Part shown: piece after piece, positions 8,842 through 17,089 of the stretch
How the letters are laid out: each line of letters starts with the position of its first letter
Numbering within the stretch: position 1 is the first letter of the stretch
DNA from: an uncultured Clostridia bacterium
Lineage (GTDB): Bacteria > Bacillota > Clostridia > UBA1381
NCBI GenBank assembly: GCA_947624485.1
Contig: CANQKM010000010.1
Location: forward strand, 1-64,000
Length of the DNA: 64,000 nucleotides
Reading direction: 5' to 3'
The notes under the pieces: generated by a model
What the model saw: the letters and a program-made list of their open reading frames with translations, nothing else
What the model was told of the DNA's origin: nothing
Database searches by the model: none
Position numbers and translations under genes: made by a program

Positions 8842-8863
8842 ACCGTTATTGGAGGTGGACAGG

Positions 8864-9637
8864 TTGAAGAAAATATTTGCTATAGCGGTATTCTGCGCGG
8901 TTCTTGTGCTTGGAGCGGCGTCGGCTTCCGCGTCGGCGAATGTGGTGACGCTTATGTACCACAGTGTTACGGAGGATACGGAGCGTCTGGGCGACTACAC
9001 GGTTTCGCCCGAACAGCTTGAAAGCGATATAAAGTATTTTATGGACTGCGGCTACATACCCATGACCGCAAGCGAGCTTGCAACGGAAAACCTTGCGAAT
9101 ATAAACAACAGGAAGGTGCTGCTGCTTACGTTTGACGACGGCTACGACAACTTCTACACCGAGGTATTCCCGATATTGCAGAAGTACAACGCCAAGGCGA
9201 CAATGTTCCTCATAGGCTCGTATATAGACCGTTACGGCTATCTCAACCGCGACCAAATCTTTGAAATGGCGCACAGCGGTCTTGTTGAAATGGGGAACCA
9301 CACCGACGCGATACATCACACGCCCGTGTCGCTGCTTTACGACATATACAACGATCCGTACACAATGTACGACGTTATCGAGGACGTGAGCCGCAACGGA
9401 GCGTTTATAAAGAGCATTACCGGTTACGACGTGACGAGTATATCATGGCCCTACGGCTATTACACGAGCTTTCTCGACTCATCGGTAAAAAGGATGCTCG
9501 GCTATAAGATTTCTTTCGGAACGACCTACGGCGTAAACTTCTTCACGGGCGACACGTCCGTGCCGCTCAAGCGCATGAACCGTGAAAGCTCCGCGTCAAC
9601 TCAGTGGGTATTTGACAGGGCGAACAAGTTTTTCTAA
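8864..9637 (+). CDS. secreted polysaccharide deacetylase (CE4, NodB-like)
   Basis: 257 residues from a TTG start at 8864, chosen because GGAGGTG at 8851-8857 lies just upstream and the promoter lies over the only earlier ATG. The new N-terminus reads MKKIFAIAVF and forms a clean signal peptide ending near SASA. The NodB motifs are present: TFDDGYDN (metal-binding and base Asp pair), GNHTDAIHH (metal His pair) and ISWPYGYY. Enzymes of this family remove N- or O-acetyl groups from peptidoglycan or other glycans. The gene is followed after 14 nt by the RACo-like gene, perhaps only by proximity. Confidence 0.88.
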   Translation: MKKIFAIAVFCAVLVLGAASASASANVVTLMYHSVTEDTERLGDYTVSPEQLESDIKYFMDCGYIPMTASELATENLANINNRKVLLLTFDDGYDNFYTEVFPILQKYNAKATMFLIGSYIDRYGYLNRDQIFEMAHSGLVEMGNHTDAIHHTPVSLLYDIYNDPYTMYDVIEDVSRNGAFIKSITGYDVTSISWPYGYYTSFLDSSVKRMLGYKISFGTTYGVNFFTGDTSVPLKRMNRESSASTQWVFDRANKFF

Positions 9638-9651
9638 AAAGCGGTGAACTT

Positions 9652-11445
9652 ATGGACAGGACGGAAATTGAGGATTTTGCCGTAAAACTGAATAAGGACG
9701 ACATACTCCGCGCCGTAGGCTGCGGTGAGAGCGGCGCGGCGCGCGACATGGCGTCACGCTGTTTCGATGAGCTTAAAAATGAGCTTGCGGCTGCGGCAGA
9801 GCCGTACGCCGCGGCGGTAAAGGAAAACGACAAAATATACTGCCTGCTCACGCTCGGCGACGGTGTGAGTAAGCTCATTGACCGTCTTTTCACAGAAGGC
9901 GAGGCGGTGAAGGGACTTGTCGCGGACGCTATGGCTGACGCGTATCTTTTTGAAATTGACGCGCTGCTTACGGAACGGATAAAGCGTGAGTGCGCCGTTA
10001 TGAACGTCGGCGTGGGTAAACGCCTTACCGCACCCGACGACTTTCCGCTTTCGGAGCAGACCGTTATAATATCGAAAATCGGCACGAACCGCGTAACGGT
10101 GACGGACGCGTTTATGCTGAATCCCGTAAAAAGTATGGCTTACGCGCTGGAGCTTACCGACGACCGCGCCGTTTTCAACGCGCAGCACGACTGCTCGAAA
10201 TGCGCCGCGAAGGACTGCCCGATGCGTAAAACAGAGCACAAGGGAGAATTTTCGATTTTGTCGGGTTACTCGTACGCCCCCGAAAACACGGTCGGCTCGG
10301 CGGTATGTATAGACATCGGCACGACTACCGTTGTGTTTGAATATATAGAAAACGGCAAAGTAACCGCGTCGCACAAGGTCATAAATCCGCAGCGCAGGTT
10401 CGGTCATGACGTGATTTCGCGTATCGAAGCCGCGAACCGAGGCAGGGGCGCGGAGCTTGCGTCCGACATACGCTACGCGCTGATAAACGGTTATAACGCG
10501 GTGATGCGCGGCAAAACGCCCGACAGAGCGGTAATAGCCGCGAACACAACAATGGTGCATCTGCTCATGGAATACGACTGCGCGCCGCTCGGACAGTACC
10601 CGTTTACCGCGCGGACGGACACGGTAAAAACGACATTTGACAAAGTCACCGCGTCGCAGTGCGCGCCTGTCCCAACGCTCATATTCGGCGGCATTTCCGC
10701 GTTTGTGGGCGGCGATATTACGAGCGGACTGTATATGTGCGATTTTGATTTGTCAGACAGTGTGAACCTTTTTATCGATCTCGGCACGAACGGCGAAATG
10801 GTAATAGGAAATAAGGACAAAATGCTCGCCGCGTCAACCGCCGCCGGTCCGGCGTTTGAGGGCGGACTTATTTCGTGCGGCACGGGCAGCGTTGACGGCG
10901 CTGTATGCTCGGTGCGGCTGAATCCGCCGCGCTTTGAGACGATAGGCGGCAAGCCGCCGGTCGGTATCTGCGGCACGGGCATAATCGAGCTTGTGTCGGA
11001 AATGAGGGACTGCGGCGTTATCGACGGTACGGGTAAGCTTTGTGATAAATACTTCGCGTCGGGCTTCCCCGTGACGGACAAAATAACGTTCACGCAAAAC
11101 GATATACGACAGGTTCAGACCGCGAAAAGCGCGGTGAGAGCCGGAATAGAGTGTCTTGTGCGCGCTTACGGCGCAAATTACGACGATATAGGCGCGGTTT
11201 ATATCGCCGGCGGCTTCGGTTACGGACTGTCGGTAAAAAAGGCGTGCAATATCGGTCTGCTGCCGGCGGAGCTTGCCGATAAGGCGGTACCCGTCGGCAA
11301 CAGCTCGCTCGGCGGCTGCGTGAAAATGACCGCGCGCGCCGACGGGGAAGAGAGGATAAAACGTATACAAAACGTGTCGTCCGACCTGCCGCTTGCCTCG
11401 GACGGTGAATTTAACAAGCTTTACATTAAATATATGAATTTTTAA
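9652..11445 (+). CDS. corrinoid-protein reductive activator-like (MetH-activation-like domain plus ASKHA/DUF4445)
   Basis: 597 residues. The N-terminal part (about 1-178) resembles the activation domain of B12-dependent methionine synthase: the segment around residues 125-165, with DFPLSEQ and MLNPVKS, follows that family's pattern. A CSKCAAKDC cluster (about 180-188) could hold a metal or Fe-S centre. From about residue 215 comes an ASKHA-fold ATPase of the RACo C-terminal type, with IDIGTTTV, DLGTNGEM and GTGIIELV. Classical RACo carries an N-terminal [2Fe-2S] ferredoxin domain instead. The likely role is ATP-driven reactivation of an inactive cob(II)alamin protein, possibly a methionine synthase. 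No corrinoid protein or methyltransferase gene is in the window. It is followed after 12 nt by nfo. Confidence 0.75.
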   Translation: MDRTEIEDFAVKLNKDDILRAVGCGESGAARDMASRCFDELKNELAAAAEPYAAAVKENDKIYCLLTLGDGVSKLIDRLFTEGEAVKGLVADAMADAYLFEIDALLTERIKRECAVMNVGVGKRLTAPDDFPLSEQTVIISKIGTNRVTVTDAFMLNPVKSMAYALELTDDRAVFNAQHDCSKCAAKDCPMRKTEHKGEFSILSGYSYAPENTVGSAVCIDIGTTTVVFEYIENGKVTASHKVINPQRRFGHDVISRIEAANRGRGAELASDIRYALINGYNAVMRGKTPDRAVIAANTTMVHLLMEYDCAPLGQYPFTARTDTVKTTFDKVTASQCAPVPTLIFGGISAFVGGDITSGLYMCDFDLSDSVNLFIDLGTNGEMVIGNKDKMLAASTAAGPAFEGGLISCGTGSVDGAVCSVRLNPPRFETIGGKPPVGICGTGIIELVSEMRDCGVIDGTGKLCDKYFASGFPVTDKITFTQNDIRQVQTAKSAVRAGIECLVRAYGANYDDIGAVYIAGGFGYGLSVKKACNIGLLPAELADKAVPVGNSSLGGCVKMTARADGEERIKRIQNVSSDLPLASDGEFNKLYIKYMNF

Positions 11446-11457
11446 GGGGAGATTTTT

Positions 11458-12294
11458 ATGCTATACATTGGTTGTCACTTATCCGCGTCGAAGGGATATA
11501 TGCACATGGGCAAGGAGGCTGACGGTATCGGCGCGAACACGTTCCAGTTTTTCACGCGCAACCCGCGCGGCGGAAGCGCGAAAGCGATCGATGAGGAGGA
11601 CGTAAAAGCGTTTCTCGAGTTTATGAAGGAAAAAAACTGGAAATATATCCTCGCACATGCGCCGTACACGTTAAACGCGTGCAGCGCGAAGGAGGAAACG
11701 CGCGACTTTGCGCTACGCACAATGAAGGACGACCTTGCGCGTATGGAATACACGCCCAACCAGCTTTACAATTTCCACCCCGGCAGCCACGTGGGACAGG
11801 GAACTGAGACCGGTATTGAGCTTATAATAAATCAGCTAAACGAGTGCCTCACGCCCGACATGACCACGACGGTGCTGCTCGAAACGATGTCTGGCAAGGG
11901 CAGCGAGGTAGGCGGCAGATTCGAGGAGCTTCGCGCGATAATAGACGGGGTAAAGCTGAATGAAAAGCTCGGCGTGTGCCTTGACACGTGCCACATATAC
12001 GACGGCGGTTACGACATTGTAAACGACCTTGACGGCGTGCTTGACGAGTTTGACCGCGTGATCGGGCTTGACCGATTGAGAGCGATACACATGAACGACA
12101 GCAAAAACCCGTTCGAGAGCCACAAGGACAGGCACGAAAAAATAGGCGAGGGAAGCATCGGCTTTGACACTATGGTAAAAATCATAAACCACCCGAAGCT
12201 TCAGGGCATACCCGTATTTCTCGAAACGCCGAACGAGCTTGACGGCTACGCGAAGGAAATAAAAATGCTCAGGGACGCGTACAAAGAACAATAA
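11458..12294 (+). CDS. nfo: endonuclease IV (AP endonuclease)
   Basis: 278 residues, usual length for Nfo. It cleaves DNA 5' to abasic sites in base-excision repair with three zinc ions. Family landmarks visible are the N-terminal [10 protein letters not shown], the NFHPGSH segment, [13 protein letters not shown] and the C-terminal ETPNELDGY; these carry the zinc-binding His, Asp and Glu residues. AAGGGGAG precedes the ATG, and the gene probably shares a transcript with the two genes before it. Confidence 0.96.
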   Translation: MLYIGCHLSASKGYMHMGKEADGIGANTFQFFTRNPRGGSAKAIDEEDVKAFLEFMKEKNWKYILAHAPYTLNACSAKEETRDFALRTMKDDLARMEYTPNQLYNFHPGSHVGQGTETGIELIINQLNECLTPDMTTTVLLETMSGKGSEVGGRFEELRAIIDGVKLNEKLGVCLDTCHIYDGGYDIVNDLDGVLDEFDRVIGLDRLRAIHMNDSKNPFESHKDRHEKIGEGSIGFDTMVKIINHPKLQGIPVFLETPNELDGYAKEIKMLRDAYKEQ

Positions 12295-12300
12295 AAAAAT

Positions 12301-12323
12301 TCCCGAAGGACTGTCCTTCGGGA
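12301..12323. terminator. bidirectional terminator between convergent genes
   Basis: 10-bp stem TCCCGAAGGA / TCCTTCGGGA with A-rich and T-rich flanks, lying between nfo and the convergent small Cys-rich gene. Confidence 0.9.
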
Positions 12324-12337
12324 TTTCTTCTTATGCG

Positions 12338-12490
12338 TCAGCAGCAGCAATCATTGTTTTGGTTCTCACAGCCGCAGCCGCAGTTATTGCCGCTGCCCAA
12401 TACGTTACCGTCCGTAAAGAGAAGAACCAAAACGACTATGACGATAATCCAAACCCATGAGTTGTCGCTGTTGTTACCGAATAAACACAT
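12338..12490 (-). CDS. 50-residue membrane peptide with Cys-rich tail
   Basis: The ATG at 12490 follows AAAAGGAGGT; an upstream in-frame Met has no such site. After a short polar N-terminus (MCLFGNNSDNSW) comes one membrane helix of Val/Ile/Leu, then a tail with CGCGC and a final CCC. Its layout recalls the small spore-associated YjcZ-type membrane peptides, but those lack the cysteines. The tail could bind metal or a partner. Function unknown. Confidence 0.65.
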   Translation of the reverse strand: MCLFGNNSDNSWVWIIVIVVLVLLFTDGNVLGSGNNCGCGCENQNNDCCC

Positions 12491-12538
12491 AATTATTACC
12501 TCCTTTTGACATATACTATGCCGCAAGGGGGCAAACGG

Positions 12539-12829
12539 TTACCGCTCCGCCACAGCCGATTCCGAGAAAATGTAATTGCCGTTTAGGTCGCACGTCACGT
12601 ACAGTATGATTTTCGGCATACCGGCGCGGCGTATAACCGTAACCCAGCCCTTTTCAGTGGCTGAAATGGGCGAGTAAAAAGCGCCGGGGTAGTGCGTCTC
12701 GACGTAATTCGCTATATGCTCGTGCTGGTCGCGGAAACGCAGCCTGTTAAAAGGACCTTTGCCGTTTACCGCGCCGTATATACCGGCGGCAGCGGCGCTG
12801 ATTAAAAATGCCTTAGTGCTTCTTTTCAT
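12539..12829 (-). CDS. hypothetical secreted or membrane-anchored protein
   Basis: 96 residues from the ATG at 12829, which follows GGGAGGACT. The N-terminus MKRSTKAFLISAAAAGIYGA is a short signal or anchor sequence. The rest is a small globular domain containing HIANYVETHYPGAFYSPI and GWVTVIRR. I do not recognise the family. It begins 1 nt after the rsmI stop and is probably translated from the same mRNA. Confidence 0.7.
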   Translation of the reverse strand: MKRSTKAFLISAAAAGIYGAVNGKGPFNRLRFRDQHEHIANYVETHYPGAFYSPISATEKGWVTVIRRAGMPKIILYVTCDLNGNYIFSESAVAER

Positions 12830-12830
12830 T

Positions 12831-13673
12831 TCAGTCCTCCCTGTGATATTCGTTGTACACATCGCGTTTCGGAACGCCTCGGTCGGCAGCCGCGGCTTTG
12901 ACCGCGTCCTTTACCGTCATTCCCTGTGCGATGTAACGCTCGACATGCTCCTTTACCGGCACGTCCTCCCATTCGTTTTCCGTCTCATTTTCTTTTTCAG
13001 CCGCGCCTTCAACGACTATGACATATTCGCCGCGCGGCGCGTTTTCCTCATAGTACGCCGCCGCCTCGTCGAGCGTGCAGCGCATGACTTCCTCGTGTAT
13101 TTTCGTAAGCTCACGCGCGAGCGCTATTTTACGCTCACCGCCGAACACCGACTGCATATCGGCTATCGTGTTTTTAAGCTTGTGGGGCGCTTCGTAAAAT
13201 ATAAGCGTACGCGTGTCGTTTTTAATGCTTTCAAGATGCTCGTGACGGTGACGCTTGTTCACCGACAAAAATCCCTCGAACGCGAACCGCGACGCGTTAA
13301 GTCCCGACAGTATAAGCGCGTTTACCGCCGCAACTGGACCGGGTACTGACGTAACCTCTATGCCGTTTTCAATGCACAGCTTTACCATATCCTCGCCCGG
13401 ATCGGAAATAGCCGGAGTACCGGCGTCCGACACGAGCGCGACGTTTTTGCCGTCCTTTAACAGCGATATTATATAGCCGCCCTTTTCGTGCTTGTTATGC
13501 TCGTGGTAGCTTGTGAGCGGCTTTGTTATGCCGAAATGATTTAAAAGCTGCAGCGTCCTGCGCGTATCCTCGGCGGCTATAAGGTCAGCCGACGAAAGTA
13601 CCTCGAGACACCGCGCCGATACGTCGCCGAGATTGCCTATCGGCGTGGCGCATAAGTACAGTTTTCCGCTCAT
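12831..13673 (-). CDS. rsmI: 16S rRNA 2'-O-methyltransferase RsmI
   Basis: 280 residues from MSGKLYLCATPIGNLGD, the classic N-terminus of this tetrapyrrole-methylase-fold family. It methylates the ribose of C1402 in 16S rRNA using S-adenosylmethionine. Other conserved parts are AAEDTRRT, SDAGTPAISDPG and VPGPVAAVNA. The C-terminal KDAVKAAAADRGVPKRDVY matches the family's helical tail. It follows trmN6 by 4 nt, the same pairing as yabB-yabC in Bacillus. The start is fixed by homology rather than by its rather weak ribosome-binding site. Confidence 0.95.
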   Translation of the reverse strand: MSGKLYLCATPIGNLGDVSARCLEVLSSADLIAAEDTRRTLQLLNHFGITKPLTSYHEHNKHEKGGYIISLLKDGKNVALVSDAGTPAISDPGEDMVKLCIENGIEVTSVPGPVAAVNALILSGLNASRFAFEGFLSVNKRHRHEHLESIKNDTRTLIFYEAPHKLKNTIADMQSVFGGERKIALARELTKIHEEVMRCTLDEAAAYYEENAPRGEYVIVVEGAAEKENETENEWEDVPVKEHVERYIAQGMTVKDAVKAAAADRGVPKRDVYNEYHRED

Positions 13674-13677
13674 ATTC

Positions 13678-14409
13678 TCACTTTGTCCTTCCGTAGATAA
13701 TGTCAATTTCATCCGTGTACGAGCCGTCCGCGTTATGCACGACAAGCGGCGGCAAAACCTTTAATTCTCCGCCGCCGTCCTTCATGCCCTCGACAAGCAC
13801 AAGGTTCGGCGCTTTGCCCTCCGATGGACACACGAGCCGCAGCCTTTTCGGCTCTAACCTATATCCGCGCATACAGCACAAAATATCAGTAAGCCGCGAC
13901 GGACGGTGTATCATAAAAAATCTGCCCTTCGATATGAGCAGCTTCGAGCTTACCCTTACAACATCATCAAGCGTGCATAAAATCTCGTGCCGCGCGACCG
14001 TTTTCGCGTCAGCCTCTCCCAAAAGTCCCGCGCCGCGCTTCATGTACGGCGGATTGCACGTCACCGTGTCGAAGCTCGCGCCGCCGTAAATCGCTGCCGC
14101 GTCCTTTAAGTCGCCGCGCGTCACGGTTATGCGGTTTTGAAGCTTGTTGTACTCTACGCTCCGCTGCGCCGCGTCAGCCATATCCTCCTGAATTTCGAGC
14201 GCATCTATACGCGGCGTGTCGGTTTTTGCCGCAAGCAGAATCGGCACAATACCCGTACCGGTGCAGAGGTCGAGCGTCCGTTTCGAGCGCGCGTCCTTTG
14301 CGAAATCGGATAATAAAACGGCGTCAACACCGAATTTGAAGCCGTTTTGTTTCTGAATGATGAAATAGCCGTTCTGCAAATCGTCTAAAATCTCGTCTGC
14401 TTTAAGCAT
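13678..14409 (-). CDS. tRNA (adenine-N6)-methyltransferase, TrmN6-like
   Basis: 243 residues. A Rossmann methyltransferase with LDLCTGTGIVPILLA (SAM loop, about 47) and the catalytic NPPY (about 118) of N6-adenine enzymes. The N-terminal LQNGYFIIQKQNGFKFGVDAV is typical of the YfiC/YabB group, which modifies A37 of tRNA1(Val) in E. coli. The substrate in Clostridia has not been read from sequence. It overlaps the end of fabZ by 8 nt and precedes rsmI, so the three genes are likely one operon. Confidence 0.88.
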   Translation of the reverse strand: MLKADEILDDLQNGYFIIQKQNGFKFGVDAVLLSDFAKDARSKRTLDLCTGTGIVPILLAAKTDTPRIDALEIQEDMADAAQRSVEYNKLQNRITVTRGDLKDAAAIYGGASFDTVTCNPPYMKRGAGLLGEADAKTVARHEILCTLDDVVRVSSKLLISKGRFFMIHRPSRLTDILCCMRGYRLEPKRLRLVCPSEGKAPNLVLVEGMKDGGGELKVLPPLVVHNADGSYTDEIDIIYGRTK

Positions 14410-14854
14410 TTGCCGCGTTATCCACTACCGCGAAGCTTATTTCGCCGCCCGCGGCAAGCTTGCCGTCAACCGTAGCCTTGACCTCCGCCTTACCCATACC
14501 GTGGCGGTACGTCACGAGGTCGGCGTGCAGCACGAGCGTGTCGCCGGGGACTACCTGACGGCGGAACTTGAAGTTGTTTATACCCGTGAAAACGCCGAGT
14601 TTACCCTTATTTTCCGGCATCGAGAGCAGCATCACCGCGCCAACCTGCGCGAGAGCCTCGGTTATAAGCACGCCGGGCATGATAGGGTTGCCGGGGAAAT
14701 GCCCCGTAAACTGCGGCTCGTTCGCCGTCACGTTTTTGATACCTGTTATGCTCTTGCCCTCCTCGAACTCCGTTATCGCGTCAACGAGCAGAAACGGGTA
14801 GCGGTGGGGGAGTATTTTCTGGATATCCACATTTGTGAGTACAATATTTTCCAT
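14402..14854 (-). CDS. fabZ: 3-hydroxyacyl-ACP dehydratase FabZ
   Basis: 150 residues, hot-dog fold. It dehydrates 3-hydroxyacyl-ACP in fatty-acid elongation. The active-site His is in GHFPGNPIMPGVL (about 52) and the Glu is in ITEALAQVG. ILPHRYPFLLVD near the N-terminus is the usual family start. It lies alone from other fab genes, between mreB/mbl and trmN6. AGAAAGGAC precedes the ATG. Confidence 0.97.
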   Translation of the reverse strand: MENIVLTNVDIQKILPHRYPFLLVDAITEFEEGKSITGIKNVTANEPQFTGHFPGNPIMPGVLITEALAQVGAVMLLSMPENKGKLGVFTGINNFKFRRQVVPGDTLVLHADLVTYRHGMGKAEVKATVDGKLAAGGEISFAVVDNAANA

Positions 14855-14875
14855 AGTCTTTGTCCTTTCTTTGTA

Positions 14876-15901
14876 CTAATCTCTTATATACGCCTTTTTA
14901 TGGAATATATGCGTCGGATCTTTAACGGTGTCGATGCTTTCGAGCGCCTTGCCCGCGCCGAGCGCCACACAGTCCACTATATTGTCGGCAAGCACTGCTC
15001 TCACGCCCGCAGCGTCGCTTATGCGCTTGTCGAGACCGTATATGAGCGAGCCGCCGCCCGTCATAATTATGCCGTCCTGTATAATATCGCCGTGAAGCTC
15101 CGGCGGCGTTTCCTCCAGCACCTCGCGCACACGCTCCGTGATGTTATGCACAAAGTCGTCAAACGTGTCGCACAGCTCGTCCGACGATATTGTGACCGAC
15201 CTCGGCAGACCGGATACGACGCTTATACCCTTGACCTCGCAGTAAAGCTCCTTGCCGCGCGGTATAACGCCACCGACCTCGAGCTTTATCCTCTCAGCCG
15301 TGCGCGGACCTATCAGCATATTTTTCTCCTTGCGCAGGTAACGCATAATAGCGTCGTTAAACTCGTCGCCCGCGATTTTAAGCGAGCGAGACGCAACAAT
15401 GCCGCCGAGCGAAAGCACGGCTATATCGGTTGTGCCGCCGCCTATGTCAACGACCATCGTTCCGCGCGGACGCGATATGTCAAACCCCGCGCCGAGTGCC
15501 GCCGCGACAGGCTCCTCGATGATATATATATCCTTCGCGCCCATCTCGCGCGCCGCGTCAATAACGGCTCTCTGCTCAACGTCCGTAACGCCGCTCGGAA
15601 CGCACATCATAATACGCGGATGACCGAGCGTCCGCGCCAATATTTTTTTGAAGAAATACTTAATCATTTCCTCGGTAAGCGTGAGGTTCGAGATAACGCC
15701 GTCGATGAGCGGTCTCACCGCCTGAATGTGCGGCGGCGTTCTTCCGAGCATCTTGAGCGCGTCCTTGCCGACCGCGCACACCTCGTTTGTCTTGGTGTTT
15801 ACGGCTATAACGGTAGGCTCGCGCAGCACAATGCCCTTGTTTTTGATATACACGAGCATTGTCGCCGTTCCGAGGTCTATACTTATATCATTATCGAACA
15901 T
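14876..15901 (-). CDS. mreB: MreB/Mbl-family actin-like cell-shape protein
   Basis: 341 residues from MFDNDISIDLGTA, chosen over an earlier Met because GGGAGT lies 9 nt upstream. Actin-fold ATPase that guides side-wall peptidoglycan synthesis. Phosphate-1 loop IDLGTATMLV, phosphate-2 VVDIGGGTTDIAVL and adenosine motif TGGGSLI are all present. Without mreC and mreD next to it, it is more likely an Mbl or MreBH paralogue than the primary MreB, so the symbol is a family name. It is followed by fabZ after 21 nt. Confidence 0.92.
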   Translation of the reverse strand: MFDNDISIDLGTATMLVYIKNKGIVLREPTVIAVNTKTNEVCAVGKDALKMLGRTPPHIQAVRPLIDGVISNLTLTEEMIKYFFKKILARTLGHPRIMMCVPSGVTDVEQRAVIDAAREMGAKDIYIIEEPVAAALGAGFDISRPRGTMVVDIGGGTTDIAVLSLGGIVASRSLKIAGDEFNDAIMRYLRKEKNMLIGPRTAERIKLEVGGVIPRGKELYCEVKGISVVSGLPRSVTISSDELCDTFDDFVHNITERVREVLEETPPELHGDIIQDGIIMTGGGSLIYGLDKRISDAAGVRAVLADNIVDCVALGAGKALESIDTVKDPTHIFHKKAYIRD

Positions 15902-15960
15902 TAAATTTACTCCCAAATCATATGTTTGTAAATATATTATACATTATTATTCCCGTCAAC

Positions 15961-16773
15961 TCAATACAAATTAAGAAGTTTTTGAGCATTTTTGTAAAAA
16001 ATATTGTCCGTTTCCTCCGCACTGAGTCCGAGAGTTTTGATATACTCCGCCGCGTGCGACTGTTTTTCCCACGGCGAATCGGTCGCGTAGAGTATTTTTT
16101 CGCTGCCGTGGTTTTTTATAATACGCACGAGCTGCTCCTTGTCAATAAAATCGACGGTAAACGCAGTGTCTAAGTAAACGGGTGTGCCGACGAGGTACTT
16201 TTCAACGTCGTCCCACATGTCCCAGCCGCCGAGATGTCCGGCGACTATTTTTTCGCCGCTCACATAATCAAGAGCGCGGCGCAGCCTTTCGGGTTCACAG
16301 TGTACCGGCGGATCCGTGCCGTGATCCTTTCCGGCGTGGAGCAGCACGATAAGGTCAAGTTCCTCGCACTTTTTAAATATCCTCAGCGCCTCAGGACTGT
16401 CAACGTAAAATTTCTGATACTCGGGGTGCAGCTTTATCCCTTTAAGCCCCTTTTCCTTTATGTCATACAGAACGCTCTCCCAATCCTCCTGCGCCGGGTG
16501 CAGGCTGCCGAACGAAAACAGTCCGTCCGTCTCATTCACGATTTTGGCGAAGCTGTTTATGCTCGCCGACTGGTGCGTGTTCGTCGCTATGGGCATGATG
16601 ACCGAGTAATCTATATTGTTTTCCGCCATTGACTCTTTAAGCGCCGTAAGCGTTGCGGGAATAACGGCGCGCACATCGTCGCGGAAACGGTTGTGTATGT
16701 TGCTTTCGAGCGACGCCACCGCCCGCTCGGCTATTTTGTCGGGGAAAATATGCGTGTGAAAATCTATAATCAT
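15961..16773 (-). CDS. amidohydrolase-family TIM-barrel enzyme
   Basis: 270 residues, Amidohydrolase_2 superfamily. The metal-binding HTH is in MIIDFHTHIFPD, a further His is in LLHAGKDHG (about 146), His in AGHLGG (about 182) and the catalytic Asp in YATDSPW (about 233). Family members are decarboxylases, lactonases or hydrolases; the substrate is not evident. AAGGAG precedes the ATG. It runs in the same direction as the upstream ferredoxin but a terminator separates them. Confidence 0.88.
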   Translation of the reverse strand: MIIDFHTHIFPDKIAERAVASLESNIHNRFRDDVRAVIPATLTALKESMAENNIDYSVIMPIATNTHQSASINSFAKIVNETDGLFSFGSLHPAQEDWESVLYDIKEKGLKGIKLHPEYQKFYVDSPEALRIFKKCEELDLIVLLHAGKDHGTDPPVHCEPERLRRALDYVSGEKIVAGHLGGWDMWDDVEKYLVGTPVYLDTAFTVDFIDKEQLVRIIKNHGSEKILYATDSPWEKQSHAAEYIKTLGLSAEETDNIFYKNAQKLLNLY

Positions 16774-16793
16774 GGTATAACTCCTTAAAAACA

Positions 16794-16822
16794 GAAAAAA
16801 GACGTTGTATTAAATACAACGC
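16794..16822 (-). terminator. terminator of the ferredoxin gene
   Basis: Read on the minus strand, a stem CGTTGTATT / AATACAACG is followed by TTTTTT. Confidence 0.85.
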
Positions 16823-16841
16823 CTTTAATTTCTTATATGTA

Positions 16842-17012
16842 TTATGCCTGTGCCGGAGCGCCTACGGGGCAAACACCCGCGCATGCGCCGCATTCTATAC
16901 ATGTATCGGCGTCGATTGCGTACTTGGTATCACCCTCGGAAATCGCACTTACGGGACATTCCGCCGCACATGCGCCGCACATGATGCATTCATCTGAAAT
17001 TGCATAAGCCAT
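16842..17012 (-). CDS. 2[4Fe-4S] ferredoxin
   Basis: 56 residues, the length of clostridial ferredoxins. Two cluster-binding motifs are plain: CIMCGACAAECP and CIECGACAGVCP, each of the CxxCxxCxxxCP type. It carries low-potential electrons between redox enzymes such as pyruvate:ferredoxin oxidoreductase and hydrogenase, which marks an anaerobe. AGGAGG lies 8 nt before the ATG. It is monocistronic, with its own terminator. Confidence 0.96.
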   Translation of the reverse strand: MAYAISDECIMCGACAAECPVSAISEGDTKYAIDADTCIECGACAGVCPVGAPAQA

Positions 17013-17089
17013 TTGATACACCTCCTCATGATATAACTATTTCAGCTATTACTACTTTAACACAAAAACGTGCTTATTTCAAGACAACT

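Noticed and set aside
14501-15904. 467-codon forward open frame
   Set aside because: It is antisense to fabZ and mreB/mbl, is rich in Arg, His and Tyr, and has no ribosome-binding site; a shadow caused by GC-rich codons.
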